Shown here: one piece after another, positions 8,052 to 16,003 of the stretch
Numbering within the stretch: the first letter of the stretch is position 1
How the letters are laid out: each line of letters starts with the position of its first letter
Assembly (NCBI RefSeq): GCF_029869545.1
Contig: NZ_JARWQD010000388.1
Coordinates: forward strand, 1 to 34,637
Direction of reading: 5' to 3'
DNA from: Nocardia wallacei
Lineage (GTDB): Bacteria > Actinomycetota > Actinomycetes > Mycobacteriales > Mycobacteriaceae
DNA: 34,637 bases
Made by a program: the position numbers and the translations under genes
Notes under the pieces: generated by a model
What the model was told of the DNA's origin: nothing
The model's database searches: none
Seen by the model: the letters and a program-made list of their open reading frames with translations, nothing else

Positions 8052-8468
8052 TCAGCCCCGGGTCCGCTCGAAGGCGTGGGGAATGCCCGAATCGTGGTCG
8101 CCGTTGCGGCGGATGAAGGTCATGCGCCGGGTCCGGATGCGCCAGCCGTCCGCCGTGCGGGTGTAGGTGTCGGTGTAGTAGCCGATCCGCATGTCGTGGG
8201 TGCTGTGGTCGATGAAGCACAGCGGCTGGGTGCCGGTGGCGCTGTCGCCGTCGAGGTCGAGAACCGGTGTGCCGGTGAGGAACAGGCCCTTCGGCGCGGC
8301 CGCGACCAGGTCCGGGAACAGGTCCAGGGTGTAGGTGTCGCCGAAGGCGCTGTAGGTGCCGTCGGGGGTGAACACCGCGAGCAGGCCGTCGATATCGCCC
8401 TTGGTGATGGTCACCGCGTAGCGGGCGAGCAGCTGCTGCAGCTCGAGCAGGTCATCGCTGGTCGACAT
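8052..8468 (-). CDS. SnoaL-like / NTF2-fold protein
   Basis: 138 residues with the pattern of the SnoaL_4 group. An N-terminal helix (LLELQQLLARYAVTITKGD) is followed by FTPDGTYS and strands ending in GWRIRTRRMTFIRR. This cone-shaped fold occurs in isomerases, dehydratases and small hydrolases, and the family cannot be assigned one reaction. An AAAGGCGG site lies 7 bases before ATG 8468. It sits 15 bases downstream of the amidohydrolase gene in the same operon, so it probably acts on a pathway intermediate. Confidence 0.83.
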   Translation of the reverse strand: MSTSDDLLELQQLLARYAVTITKGDIDGLLAVFTPDGTYSAFGDTYTLDLFPDLVAAAPKGLFLTGTPVLDLDGDSATGTQPLCFIDHSTHDMRIGYYTDTYTRTADGWRIRTRRMTFIRRNGDHDSGIPHAFERTRG

Positions 8469-8483
8469 GGACCGGTCCGCCTT

Positions 8484-9710
8484 TCACGCTGTTTCGTTCT
8501 TCACGATGCGGCCGCCTTTCATCACGAATCGCACGTCCTGGGTGACGGCGATGTCCCGCAGGGGATCTCCGGGCACCGCGATCACGTCGGCGAGCAGTCC
8601 CTCCGCCAGGCGGCCGCGGTCGGACGCGTCGATCAGCTCGGCCGCGCGCACCGTCGCCGCCCGCAGCACATCCGCCGGTTCGAGCCCGCGTTCGACGAGC
8701 GCCACCAGCTCATCGGCGTTGCGGCCGTGGGGAATTGCCGGGGCATCGGTGCCGACCGCGATGCGCACGCCCGCCTCGTAGGCCGCGCGCACCGAGGCGC
8801 GTGCCTTCGGGAACATCTCCGCCGCCTTGGCCTGCAGGGCGGGGTCGGCCTTGGACATATCCATGGCGTCGGCCAGCCGGGTGGTCGGCACCAGCCAGGT
8901 ATTCGCCTCGACCATCAGTTTTATCGTCTCGTCGTCGATCAGGAAGCCGTGTTCGATGCAGTCGATGCCCGCCGCGACGGCATGCTTCACCGCGTCCGCA
9001 CCGTGCGTGTGCGCGGCGACCTTCAGCCCGCGCCGATGCGCCTCGTCGACGATGGCGCGCAGCTCCTCGTCCGAATAGTGTTGCGCCCCAGGCGCTCCGG
9101 TCAGCGACATGACGCCGCCGGAGACGCAGATCTTGATCAGCTGGGCGCCGTGCTTGATCTGGTAGCGCACCGCCTTGCGCACCTCGTCGACGCCGTTGGC
9201 GATGCCCTCCTCGAGGGTCAGCTTCAGCACGTCGGGGGCGAAGGCCGAGAACATCGTGGGGTCCAGATGACCGCCGGTGGGGGTGATGGCATGACCCGCC
9301 GGGACGATGCGCGGGCCCTCGATCCAGCCCGCGTCGATCGCCTTGCCCAGCGCCACGTCCAGCAGATAACCGCCGGTCTTGACGAACAGGCCCAGGTTGC
9401 GGACGGTGGTGAAGCCGGCGCGCACCGTCCGGCGGGCATTGCCGACCGCGCGCATCATGCGCAGCGCGGGGTCGTCGGTCACGCTGGAGGACAGGCCCGT
9501 TTCGCCCCGGCCGCCCATGAGGAGGTTCACCTCCATATCCATCAGGCCGGGCAGCAGGACCGTGTCACCGAGATCGATGGTCTCGTCGCTGACGGCGCGC
9601 GCCGCGCCGCCGACTCCGGCGATCCGTTCCCCGTCGATGCGCAGGATGCCGGGTCGCACGATCTCACCGGCGTCTACGTCCAGCAGCCCCGCCGCCCTGA
9701 GGGTCAGCAT
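8484..9710 (-). CDS. amidohydrolase superfamily protein lacking the first HxH metal motif
   Basis: 408 residues, imidazolonepropionase/prolidase-like branch, TIM barrel with flanking beta-sandwich. Later metal ligands are present: Lys193 (LIKICVSGG), His234 (AAHTHG), His254 (IEHG) and Asp322 (GTDAP). The N-terminal HxH that follows LPGL.D in active members reads MEVN, with Glu60 and Asn62 replacing both histidines. The protein could still hold one metal or use a changed chemistry. It is in the six-gene operon, 37 bases after DUF1330. No clear ribosome-binding site precedes ATG 9710. The substrate is unknown. Confidence 0.85.
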   Translation of the reverse strand: MLTLRAAGLLDVDAGEIVRPGILRIDGERIAGVGGAARAVSDETIDLGDTVLLPGLMDMEVNLLMGGRGETGLSSSVTDDPALRMMRAVGNARRTVRAGFTTVRNLGLFVKTGGYLLDVALGKAIDAGWIEGPRIVPAGHAITPTGGHLDPTMFSAFAPDVLKLTLEEGIANGVDEVRKAVRYQIKHGAQLIKICVSGGVMSLTGAPGAQHYSDEELRAIVDEAHRRGLKVAAHTHGADAVKHAVAAGIDCIEHGFLIDDETIKLMVEANTWLVPTTRLADAMDMSKADPALQAKAAEMFPKARASVRAAYEAGVRIAVGTDAPAIPHGRNADELVALVERGLEPADVLRAATVRAAELIDASDRGRLAEGLLADVIAVPGDPLRDIAVTQDVRFVMKGGRIVKNETA

Positions 9711-9747
9711 GGTTCACATCCGTTGTGCCAGTGCATGGTTGCCCGCG

Positions 9748-10035
9748 TCAGCCCAGGCCGGAGATGATCGCGACATTCGTGTCGGCGGCCGCCTGCCGCA
9801 GCGGTGCGGCCTTCTGGTACTCCGGCGAGTGGTACCAGGCGCGGGCGGCCTCGACCGACTCGAATTCGAGGATCACGGTCTGGTCGCCGTGCCAGCCGCC
9901 CTCCAGGACCTCCGGTTGCGAGTCCACCGCGACCACCCGCACGCCGCGGGTCGCGGGCCCGGCGGCCGCGGCATAGGCCTTCATGCCCTCGGGGTCCTTG
10001 ATGGCTTCGGTGAAGATGATGTAGCCCTTGGGCAT
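9748..10035 (-). CDS. DUF1330 family protein
   Basis: 95-residue ferredoxin-like alpha/beta protein. GYIIFTEAIKDPEGMKAYA at the N-terminus and ILEFESVEAARAWYHSPEYQKAAPLR near the C-terminus are characteristic of the DUF1330/dimeric alpha-beta barrel group. Its ATG follows the stop of the preceding CMD-like gene with no intervening base, implying translational coupling. The function of the family is not established. Conserved acidic and Tyr residues suggest a small enzyme or binding protein in the same pathway. Confidence 0.85.
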   Translation of the reverse strand: MPKGYIIFTEAIKDPEGMKAYAAAAGPATRGVRVVAVDSQPEVLEGGWHGDQTVILEFESVEAARAWYHSPEYQKAAPLRQAAADTNVAIISGLG

Positions 10036-10614
10036 TCAGACCACCTGCTCTCGGTCGGTGCGCCGGTCGGTCGGCGCGGGGTCGTGGCCACCGTCGTTCG
10101 GCCCGACGCCGAAGGTGTTGAAGGCCATGGCCATCAGGCCGTAGCCGCCGACGGTGAAGATCAGATCCATGCGCTGGTGCTCGTCGAGCCGCTCGCCGAG
10201 CGCGGCCCACGTGGGGTCGGACAGTTCGGAGTGCTCGCGCAGTTCGTGTACGGCGTCGAGCACCGTCTGCTCGAAGGCGTCGGGGAGACTGCCGCGCCGC
10301 ACACCGGCGATGTCGTCGTCTGTCACCCCGACCCGGGGCGCGATGGCGAGGTGGCTCGCCCACTCGTAGGCGCAGCCGCTGAGGTGTGCCACCCGCAGGA
10401 TCACCAGCTCCCGCAGCCGCGGCGGCAGGCTGTTCCGGAACAGCAGATGGACACCGAAATTCAGGAAGGCCTCGGCCAGGTCCGGATGCCGCACGAGCGC
10501 CGACATCGCCGGTCCGGCGCCCTCCGGATTCCGGCGCTCGCGGGGGAGCAGGGACCGCAGCGCCGCACGGGTCCGGTCGTCCCACTGGTCGGCCGGAAGC
10601 GGGGGTACGCGCAT
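10036..10614 (-). CDS. carboxymuconolactone decarboxylase (AhpD-like) family protein
   Basis: 192 residues, all-helical CMD fold. The core ELVILRVAHLSGCAYEWASH carries the conserved Cys, Glu-Trp and His of the family. It has a single Cys rather than the CxxC of true AhpD peroxidases, so a peroxidase role is less likely than a decarboxylase- or hydrolase-like role. The start is ATG 10614 behind a strong AAGGAGGG. A TTG at 10629 lies inside that region. It is the first gene of the leftward six-gene operon, starting 17 bases from a perfect GAGAAT palindrome. Confidence 0.85.
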   Translation of the reverse strand: MRVPPLPADQWDDRTRAALRSLLPRERRNPEGAGPAMSALVRHPDLAEAFLNFGVHLLFRNSLPPRLRELVILRVAHLSGCAYEWASHLAIAPRVGVTDDDIAGVRRGSLPDAFEQTVLDAVHELREHSELSDPTWAALGERLDEHQRMDLIFTVGGYGLMAMAFNTFGVGPNDGGHDPAPTDRRTDREQVV

Positions 10615-10630
10615 CCGCCCTCCTTCCAAG

Positions 10631-10658
10631 GAGAATCAAATTCTCAATTCTGATCATA
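10631..10658 (-). promoter_or_regulatory. promoter and perfect GAGAAT-caa-ATTCTC operator of the six-gene operon
   Basis: The perfect palindrome is at 10631-10645. On the minus strand a TATGAT -10 element (10653-10658) sits directly upstream, so the operator would cover the transcription start. A TTGACT lies at 10682-10687 but its 23-base spacing is too long for a standard -35. The rest of the 10659-10756 gap shows no other element I can support. Confidence 0.65.
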
Positions 10659-10756
10659 AGATTTTCACACACGGTGATCGTAGTCAATCGGCGATCGACG
10701 TTTCGAGTGCTGTCCGGTGGTCAACCGACCATCTCGGCCGTCGTGTGCCGAGGGTG

Positions 10757-10831
10757 TTGCCGTGGTCGGAATGTTGCTACAGTCCCCGTGTGACGAATGT
10801 ATCATTCTCCCGGAATGAGAATGAAACTTTC
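10757..10831 (+). promoter_or_regulatory. Mce operon promoter with clustered GAGAAT half-sites
   Basis: A possible -35 TTGCCG (10757-10762) and -10 TACAGT (10778-10783) are 15 bases apart. Downstream lie ATTCTC (10804-10809) and GAGAAT (10817-10822), an outward-facing pair with a 7-base spacer. The second half-site also starts a degenerate direct-type copy, GAGAAT-gaa-ACTTTC (10817-10831, four of six bases matching in the second arm). The arrangement differs from the simple palindromes elsewhere, but the same half-sites recur in the expected place, just after the start of transcription. Confidence 0.5.
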
Positions 10832-10851
10832 CAAAGCTAAGAGGAGGCGGG

Positions 10852-10890
10852 ATGTCGGCGCCGTTGATGCCGGGGCAGGCGGGTCCGTGA
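10852..10890 (+). CDS. possible 12-residue leader peptide of the Mce operon
   Basis: An ATG directly behind the strongest ribosome-binding site of the region (AAGAGGAGGCGG, 10839-10850) opens a frame encoding MSAPLMPGQAGP. Its TGA overlaps the ATG of the first YrbE gene (TGATG at 10888-10892). The YrbE start has no ribosome-binding site of its own, so reinitiation after this leader would explain its translation. The alternative is that YrbE starts upstream in its own frame at ATG 10797 or 10815, which gives a basic N-terminus unlike the family. Confidence 0.4.
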   Translation: MSAPLMPGQAGP

Positions 10891-11756
10891 TGGCCGCGCC
10901 GTCGGTCGCCCCGGAACCGATCGCCGAGCGGTCCGCGGTCCGCGAGGTCAAGCAGTGGGCGGGCGGGTACCTGCGCCGCCACCCGGGTGCGTCCCTGGAA
11001 ACCGTGGGGGGACAGTTCGTGCTGGGTGTCCGGGCCATCCAGTACCTGTTCGCCGACATCGCCCGGGGGCGGTTCCCGTTCCGCGAGTTCGTGCAGCAGG
11101 CCGTGTTCATGGCCAAGACCGCGTACCTGCCGACCATCGCCGTGGCGCTGCCGATCAGCGCCACGATGTCGATTCAGTTCGGGTTGCTCGCCGGGCAGGT
11201 GGGGGCGACGTCGCTGGCGGGTGCCGCGGGCGGCCTGGCCGTGATCCGGCAGGCCGCGCCGCTGGTCACGGCCATTCTGCTGGCGGCCGCGGTGGGGTCG
11301 GCCATCTGCTCGGACCTCGGCGCGCGCAAGATCCGGGAGGAGATCGACGCGCTGGAGGTCATGGGCGTCTCGGCGCTGCGCGCGCTGGTGGTGCCGCGGC
11401 TGGCGGCCGGTGTGGTCGTCGCCCTCGGACTGACCGGGCTGAGCGCCTTCGTCGGATTCCTGGCCGGATATCTCTACAACGTCTACATCCAGGACGGCAC
11501 ACCCGGCAGCTACCTGGCCACGTTCTCGTCGTTCGCCCGGGTCGGCGACCTGTATCTGGCGATGGTGAAGGCCGTGGTGTTCGGCGTCATCGTCACCGTC
11601 GTCTCCTGTCAGAAGGGGTTGAGCACCAAGGGCGGGCCGGGCGGCGTCGCCAATTCGGTCAATGCCGCGGTCGTCGCCTCCATCATTCTGCTGATGCTGG
11701 TGAACGCGGGCTTCACCGAGCTCTACACGATCCTGTTTCCGAGGACGACGCTCTGA
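10890..11756 (+). CDS. yrbEA: YrbE/MlaE-family permease A of the Mce transporter
   Basis: 288-residue inner-membrane permease. With its partner it forms the membrane channel of an Mce ABC-type lipid importer. Hydrophobic segments and the MlaE-family signature (RKIREEIDALEVMGVSALRALVVPR) are clear. The EExDAL element is thought to contact the ATPase. The start is taken at ATG 10890, overlapping the stop of a short leader frame. An in-frame ATG at 10797 is possible but less likely. It overlaps the next gene by one base (TGATG). No MceG ATPase is encoded in the window. In this group it usually lies elsewhere in the genome. Confidence 0.88.
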   Translation: MAAPSVAPEPIAERSAVREVKQWAGGYLRRHPGASLETVGGQFVLGVRAIQYLFADIARGRFPFREFVQQAVFMAKTAYLPTIAVALPISATMSIQFGLLAGQVGATSLAGAAGGLAVIRQAAPLVTAILLAAAVGSAICSDLGARKIREEIDALEVMGVSALRALVVPRLAAGVVVALGLTGLSAFVGFLAGYLYNVYIQDGTPGSYLATFSSFARVGDLYLAMVKAVVFGVIVTVVSCQKGLSTKGGPGGVANSVNAAVVASIILLMLVNAGFTELYTILFPRTTL

Positions 11757-12610
11757 TGGCCTCGCGGTACTACCCGCCCGGGGTCCGGCCCGCGCTCGCG
11801 GCCGGGCGGAACGTCGCCGTTCCGATCATGCGGCTCGGGTACATGGCGACGTTCTTCCTCCGGGTGCTGGGCGGAATTCCGGTGGTGCTGCGGCACTATC
11901 GCGCCGAGTTCCTGAAGATGCTGTCGAATGTGACCTGGGGCAACGGCTCGGTGGTCGTCGGCGGCGGCACCGGTCAGGTCATTCTGGTGCTCGGCGCCGC
12001 GGCCGGGGCGATCGTCGGGATCGAGGGCTTCAACGCCCTGAAGCTGCTGGGCATGGCACCGGCGACCGGCATGATCGCCTCGACCGCCGCCACCCGCGAA
12101 CTGGCGCCGATCATGGCCTCGATCGCCTTCGCGGCGCAGGCGGGTTGCCGGTTCACCGCGCAGCTGGGGTCCATGCGCATCGCCGAGGAGATCGACGCGC
12201 TCGACGCGATCGCTATCCGCCCGATCCCGTACCTGGTGACCACGCGGATGCTGGCCTCGATCGTGGCGATGATTCCGCTGTACCTGGCCTGCCTGGCGGT
12301 CAGCTATCTGGCCGTGGAAATCGTCGTCGGGCTTTCGGGCGGGCAGTCCCCGGGCACCTACGAGCACTACTTCCGGCTGGTGCTCAGTGGCACCGACATC
12401 ATCTATTCCCTGTCGAAGGCAATCGTTTTCGTCATCCTCACCACGACGATCCAGTGCTACTTCGGTTTCTACGCCGCGGGCGGCCCGCAGGGCGTCGGAG
12501 TGGCGGCCGGGCGCGCGATGCGCGCGGCCATCACCGTGATGATCTTCGTGAACCTCCTGATGACGATGACGCTGTGGGGCTTCGACGCCGGCGCGAGAAT
12601 CAGCGGGTAG
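11756..12610 (+). CDS. yrbEB: YrbE/MlaE-family permease B of the Mce transporter
   Basis: 284 residues, partner of the preceding permease. The MlaE domain covers most of the protein, with the matching signature RIAEEIDALDAIAIRPIPYLVTTRM and several hydrophobic segments. The ATG shares a base with the upstream TGA, so translation is coupled. The stop is followed after 3 bases by mceA. The predicted role is heterodimeric lipid permease with the first YrbE. Confidence 0.9.
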   Translation: MASRYYPPGVRPALAAGRNVAVPIMRLGYMATFFLRVLGGIPVVLRHYRAEFLKMLSNVTWGNGSVVVGGGTGQVILVLGAAAGAIVGIEGFNALKLLGMAPATGMIASTAATRELAPIMASIAFAAQAGCRFTAQLGSMRIAEEIDALDAIAIRPIPYLVTTRMLASIVAMIPLYLACLAVSYLAVEIVVGLSGGQSPGTYEHYFRLVLSGTDIIYSLSKAIVFVILTTTIQCYFGFYAAGGPQGVGVAAGRAMRAAITVMIFVNLLMTMTLWGFDAGARISG

Positions 12611-12613
12611 CAC

Positions 12614-13909
12614 ATGTCGATAGCGTTCGAATCAGACGGCAAGGTCCTGACCGATCGGAATCTGCTGCTGCGCGGCCTGGCCTGCCTGCTGGCCATCGCG
12701 GCCGTGGGCGGCGTGATGCTGGCCCGATCCCAGGGCGCGTTCCGGGAGACCGTGCGGATCACGGCCGAACTGGTCAACGTGGGCGACGGGCTGCCCGCCA
12801 AATCGGATGTGAAGTACCAGGGCGTGCTGGTCGGTCAGGTCGACAGCGTCACCCCGTCCATCGCCGGTGGCCCCAATCAGGTGCACATCGACCTGAAACC
12901 CGCTTACGTGCACGGTATTCCGGCCACGGTCACCGCCCGCGTCGTCCCGAGCAACGTCTTCGCGGTGCCGTCGATCCAGCTGGTCTACAACGGCCGGGGC
13001 GCACCGCTCGCCGCGGGTGCGCGCATCCCGGAGGACCGCAGCCAGGAGACCGTCCGGCTGCAGACCTCGCTGACCGCGCTGAGCCGAATCGCCGCCGCCG
13101 CAGGGCGTTCCGGCTCGGACCCCGCGCTCGGCATCCTGGCGGTGGTCGAGCGCGCGACGGCCGGGCACGGCGCGGAGGCGGTCCGGGCGGGCGACGACCT
13201 GACGCGGATCTCCCAGGCGCTCAACGCGGCGATGGCGCCGGACGGGACGGCGTCGACGCTCGACGCGCTCACGCGGGCACTGGACGGTTTGCGGTCGTCG
13301 GCGCCCGACCTGCTTGCCGCGGTGCATGATTCGGTGACTCCGATGCGAGCGGTGGCCGAGCGCCGGGAGCAGTTGACGGCCCTGCTGACCGGTGGCCTGA
13401 GTACCTCCGACACCGTCGCGGGCGCGCTGGAGCGCAGGACGGGCGCCATTACCGAGGTCACCGGCAAGATGGGCCCGGTCCTCGGCGTGATCGCCGACGG
13501 CAGCCCCAACTTCGCGCAGATGGCCACCTCGCAGAGCCAGATGTCCTACGACTTCATCAAGATCTGGGACGAGCGGGATCAGAACATCAACGCCAAGATC
13601 ATCCTGGAGCTGTCGCCGCACCGGCAGTACACGCGAGCCGACTGCCCACGGTACGGCGACCTGGAGGGGCCCAGCTGCCGGACGGGACCGCCCGGCACCT
13701 CCACCATCATCGGCCCCAACGCGACACCGGTCAGCAGTCCGACTCTGATCGGCGGGAACGTCGGCGCGGTCGGCAGCCGCCAGGAGCAGGAGCAGATCGC
13801 CGCGATCCTCGGCGGTGCGCCCAATCCCGCCGCCGACATCCTGTTCGGCCCGCTGCTGCGGGGGAACGACGCGACGCTGACCCCGGCGCCGGAGGGAGGT
13901 CCGCGATGA
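12614..13909 (+). CDS. mceA: MceA, Mce substrate-binding subunit
   Basis: 431 residues. One N-terminal membrane anchor (about 19-37) is followed by the MCE domain (AELVNVGDGLPAKSDVKYQG, about 50-125), then the long helical region typical of actinobacterial Mce proteins. Mce subunits are thought to form a periplasmic hexameric tunnel that carries hydrophobic substrates to the permease. The C-terminal part has a Cys pair (DCPRYGD, PSCRTG) that may form a disulfide outside the membrane. It starts three bases after yrbEB and overlaps mceB by ATGA. Confidence 0.9.
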   Translation: MSIAFESDGKVLTDRNLLLRGLACLLAIAAVGGVMLARSQGAFRETVRITAELVNVGDGLPAKSDVKYQGVLVGQVDSVTPSIAGGPNQVHIDLKPAYVHGIPATVTARVVPSNVFAVPSIQLVYNGRGAPLAAGARIPEDRSQETVRLQTSLTALSRIAAAAGRSGSDPALGILAVVERATAGHGAEAVRAGDDLTRISQALNAAMAPDGTASTLDALTRALDGLRSSAPDLLAAVHDSVTPMRAVAERREQLTALLTGGLSTSDTVAGALERRTGAITEVTGKMGPVLGVIADGSPNFAQMATSQSQMSYDFIKIWDERDQNINAKIILELSPHRQYTRADCPRYGDLEGPSCRTGPPGTSTIIGPNATPVSSPTLIGGNVGAVGSRQEQEQIAAILGGAPNPAADILFGPLLRGNDATLTPAPEGGPR

Positions 13910-14943
13910 GCTACCGCAAGCCGCTGATCGGCCTGATCGTCTTCCTGGTGGTGTCGATCGGGCTGACGTGGACGATGTATGTCACGCTGTCGCGCAGCGT
14001 GAGTGGGACGACCGACTCGTACTCCGCGATATTCACCGACGTGTCCGGATTGCACCCCGGCGACGACGTGCGCATGGCCGGGGTGCGGGTGGGCCGGGTG
14101 CAGGCCGTCGACCTCGACGGGATCCGCGCGAAGGTGACCTTCGAGGTGCAGCGGGACCAGAAGCTGTACGGCAACACCGTGGCATCGGTGACCTACCAGA
14201 ACCTGATCGGGCAGCGTTACCTCGGATTGTCGCTGCGGGACCTGGGCGATTCGAAGACACTGGCGCCGGGCGGGCAGATCCCGCTCGAGCACACCGAGCC
14301 GTCGTTCGATATCTCCAAGCTGCTCAACGGATTCGAGCCGCTGTTCAGCGTGCTCGATCCGCAGCAGGTCGACAACATCAGTGCCGCGGTGGTGCGGGCG
14401 CTGCAGGGCGACGACGGCGCGATCACCACCCTGATCGCCGAAACCGCCACGCTCGCACAGGCTTTCGCCGGGCCGGACCAGATCCTGGGCCAGGTCATCG
14501 ACAATCTCAGCGCGGTGGTCGGGGATCTGTCCCAGCAGAGCGGCAACCTGCGGACGGTCACGCAGCAGACCCGCAGGATCTTCGACGGCCTCGCCCAGCA
14601 GCGCGACCAGCTGTTCGGCCAGATCGACGCGATCTCCGGCACGCTGGGCCGGGCCGCGGAGGTGGTGCGTGGCGCGAGCCCGGCGCTGAACCAGTTCGTC
14701 GATCGCGAACCGGGATTCGCCCAGCACTTCCTCGACAACAAGGACAAGTTCGGCATCGTGGGCTTCAATCTGCCGTTCCTGCTGAAGGGATTGGCCCGCA
14801 TCACGGGCAACGGTGCCTACCTCGACGCGTACATCTGCGACGTGAAGGTGAGCATGATCCCCGGCATCGACCCGCTGATGGCGGCGATCCTCGGCATGAC
14901 CACCCCCAGCGGACGCGCGGAGAACTCCGGGATCTGCCGGTGA
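13906..14943 (+). CDS. mceB: MceB, Mce tunnel subunit
   Basis: 345 residues. An N-terminal helix (LIGLIVFLVVSIGLTWTMYV) anchors an MCE domain (SGLHPGDDVRMAGVRVGRV), followed by a helical stalk with heptad-like segments (about 150-260). Two cysteines near the C-terminus (AYICDV, SGICR) match the usual MceB ending. The ATGA overlap with mceA indicates coupled translation. A GAGGAGG site follows for mceC. Confidence 0.9.
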   Translation: MSYRKPLIGLIVFLVVSIGLTWTMYVTLSRSVSGTTDSYSAIFTDVSGLHPGDDVRMAGVRVGRVQAVDLDGIRAKVTFEVQRDQKLYGNTVASVTYQNLIGQRYLGLSLRDLGDSKTLAPGGQIPLEHTEPSFDISKLLNGFEPLFSVLDPQQVDNISAAVVRALQGDDGAITTLIAETATLAQAFAGPDQILGQVIDNLSAVVGDLSQQSGNLRTVTQQTRRIFDGLAQQRDQLFGQIDAISGTLGRAAEVVRGASPALNQFVDREPGFAQHFLDNKDKFGIVGFNLPFLLKGLARITGNGAYLDAYICDVKVSMIPGIDPLMAAILGMTTPSGRAENSGICR

Positions 14944-14953
14944 GGAGGCCAGA

Positions 14954-16003
14954 ATGAGACGACTGCTCCGGATGCGGCCGCGCGGGCGGGGACGTCCGCT
15001 GGAGGACTACGGCAAGCTGCGGATCGGTCTGGTCGCGGTGACCGTGCTCGCGGTGGTCGTCGCGGTGACCGTGTTCGTCAACTCGCTGCATCTCGGCGAG
15101 GAGACCTATCGGGCGGAGTTCGCGCAGGCGGCGGGCATCGGTGCCGGAGACGGGGTCACCCTGGCCGGAATCCAGGTCGGCACCGTCACCGGGACGCGGC
15201 TGGCCGGAGATCGCGTCGTGGTGACCATGAAGCTGCGGCGCGGGCTGCCGCTCGGCGCCGACACCGGGGCGGCCATCAAATTGACGACGCTGCTGGGTTC
15301 GCGCTACGTCGAGCTGCGGCCCGCGGGGTCGGGTCACCTGCGGGACAACGCGATCGCGCTCACGCGCACGGAGGTGCCCTACGACCTGCAGACCGCGCTG
15401 CAGAACGCGACGACGACCTTCTCGAGCATCGACGCCGACCGGATCGCGCAGACGATGAGCACCCTGACCGACCAGCTGCGCGGTGTCCCGGCGCTGGTGC
15501 CCGACACGCTGCGGAACATGAAGACCCTCGCCGCCGTGATCGGCGACCGGCGCGCGCAGCTGGGGCAGCTGCTGACCAGTACCGAGCAGGTGACCACGCT
15601 GCTGCGCGAACAGCAGGCCGAGCTGGCGGGCCTGATCACAGGGGGCCGGAATGTGTTGCAGGAGCTGATCTCCCGGCAGCAGGCCGTGATCGGGCTGCTG
15701 AACGCCGCGACCACCCTCGTGCAGCAGCTGAAGCCGATCGCGGTGGACGATCAGCCCGAGATCCAGCAGCTGCTCGACAACCTGTCGCAGATGACCGGGA
15801 TGATCGCCGGGCACGACGATCTGCTGCGCAACATCCTGCAGATCCTGCCGGTGCCGTGGCGGCTGTTCGCGAATGCCACCGGAACCGGCCAGGAACTGGT
15901 GGGCAACGGCCCCGACGGCGCCTTCATCGACTCGTTCATGTGCGCGCTCAGCGGCTACGCGCAAAAGGTCAACCGGCCCATGTACCTGCAGGACTGTCAA
16001 TGA
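14954..16003 (+). CDS. mceC: MceC, Mce tunnel subunit
   Basis: 349 residues. A basic N-terminus (MRRLLRMRPRGRGRP) precedes one membrane helix and an MCE domain (AAGIGAGDGVTLAGIQVGTV). A long helical region rich in Gln and Leu follows. Cysteines occur only near the C-terminus (FMCALSG, LQDCQ). The start is ATG 14954, six bases after a GAGGAGG site that overlaps the mceB stop. It overlaps mceD by ATGA. Confidence 0.9.
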   Translation: MRRLLRMRPRGRGRPLEDYGKLRIGLVAVTVLAVVVAVTVFVNSLHLGEETYRAEFAQAAGIGAGDGVTLAGIQVGTVTGTRLAGDRVVVTMKLRRGLPLGADTGAAIKLTTLLGSRYVELRPAGSGHLRDNAIALTRTEVPYDLQTALQNATTTFSSIDADRIAQTMSTLTDQLRGVPALVPDTLRNMKTLAAVIGDRRAQLGQLLTSTEQVTTLLREQQAELAGLITGGRNVLQELISRQQAVIGLLNAATTLVQQLKPIAVDDQPEIQQLLDNLSQMTGMIAGHDDLLRNILQILPVPWRLFANATGTGQELVGNGPDGAFIDSFMCALSGYAQKVNRPMYLQDCQ

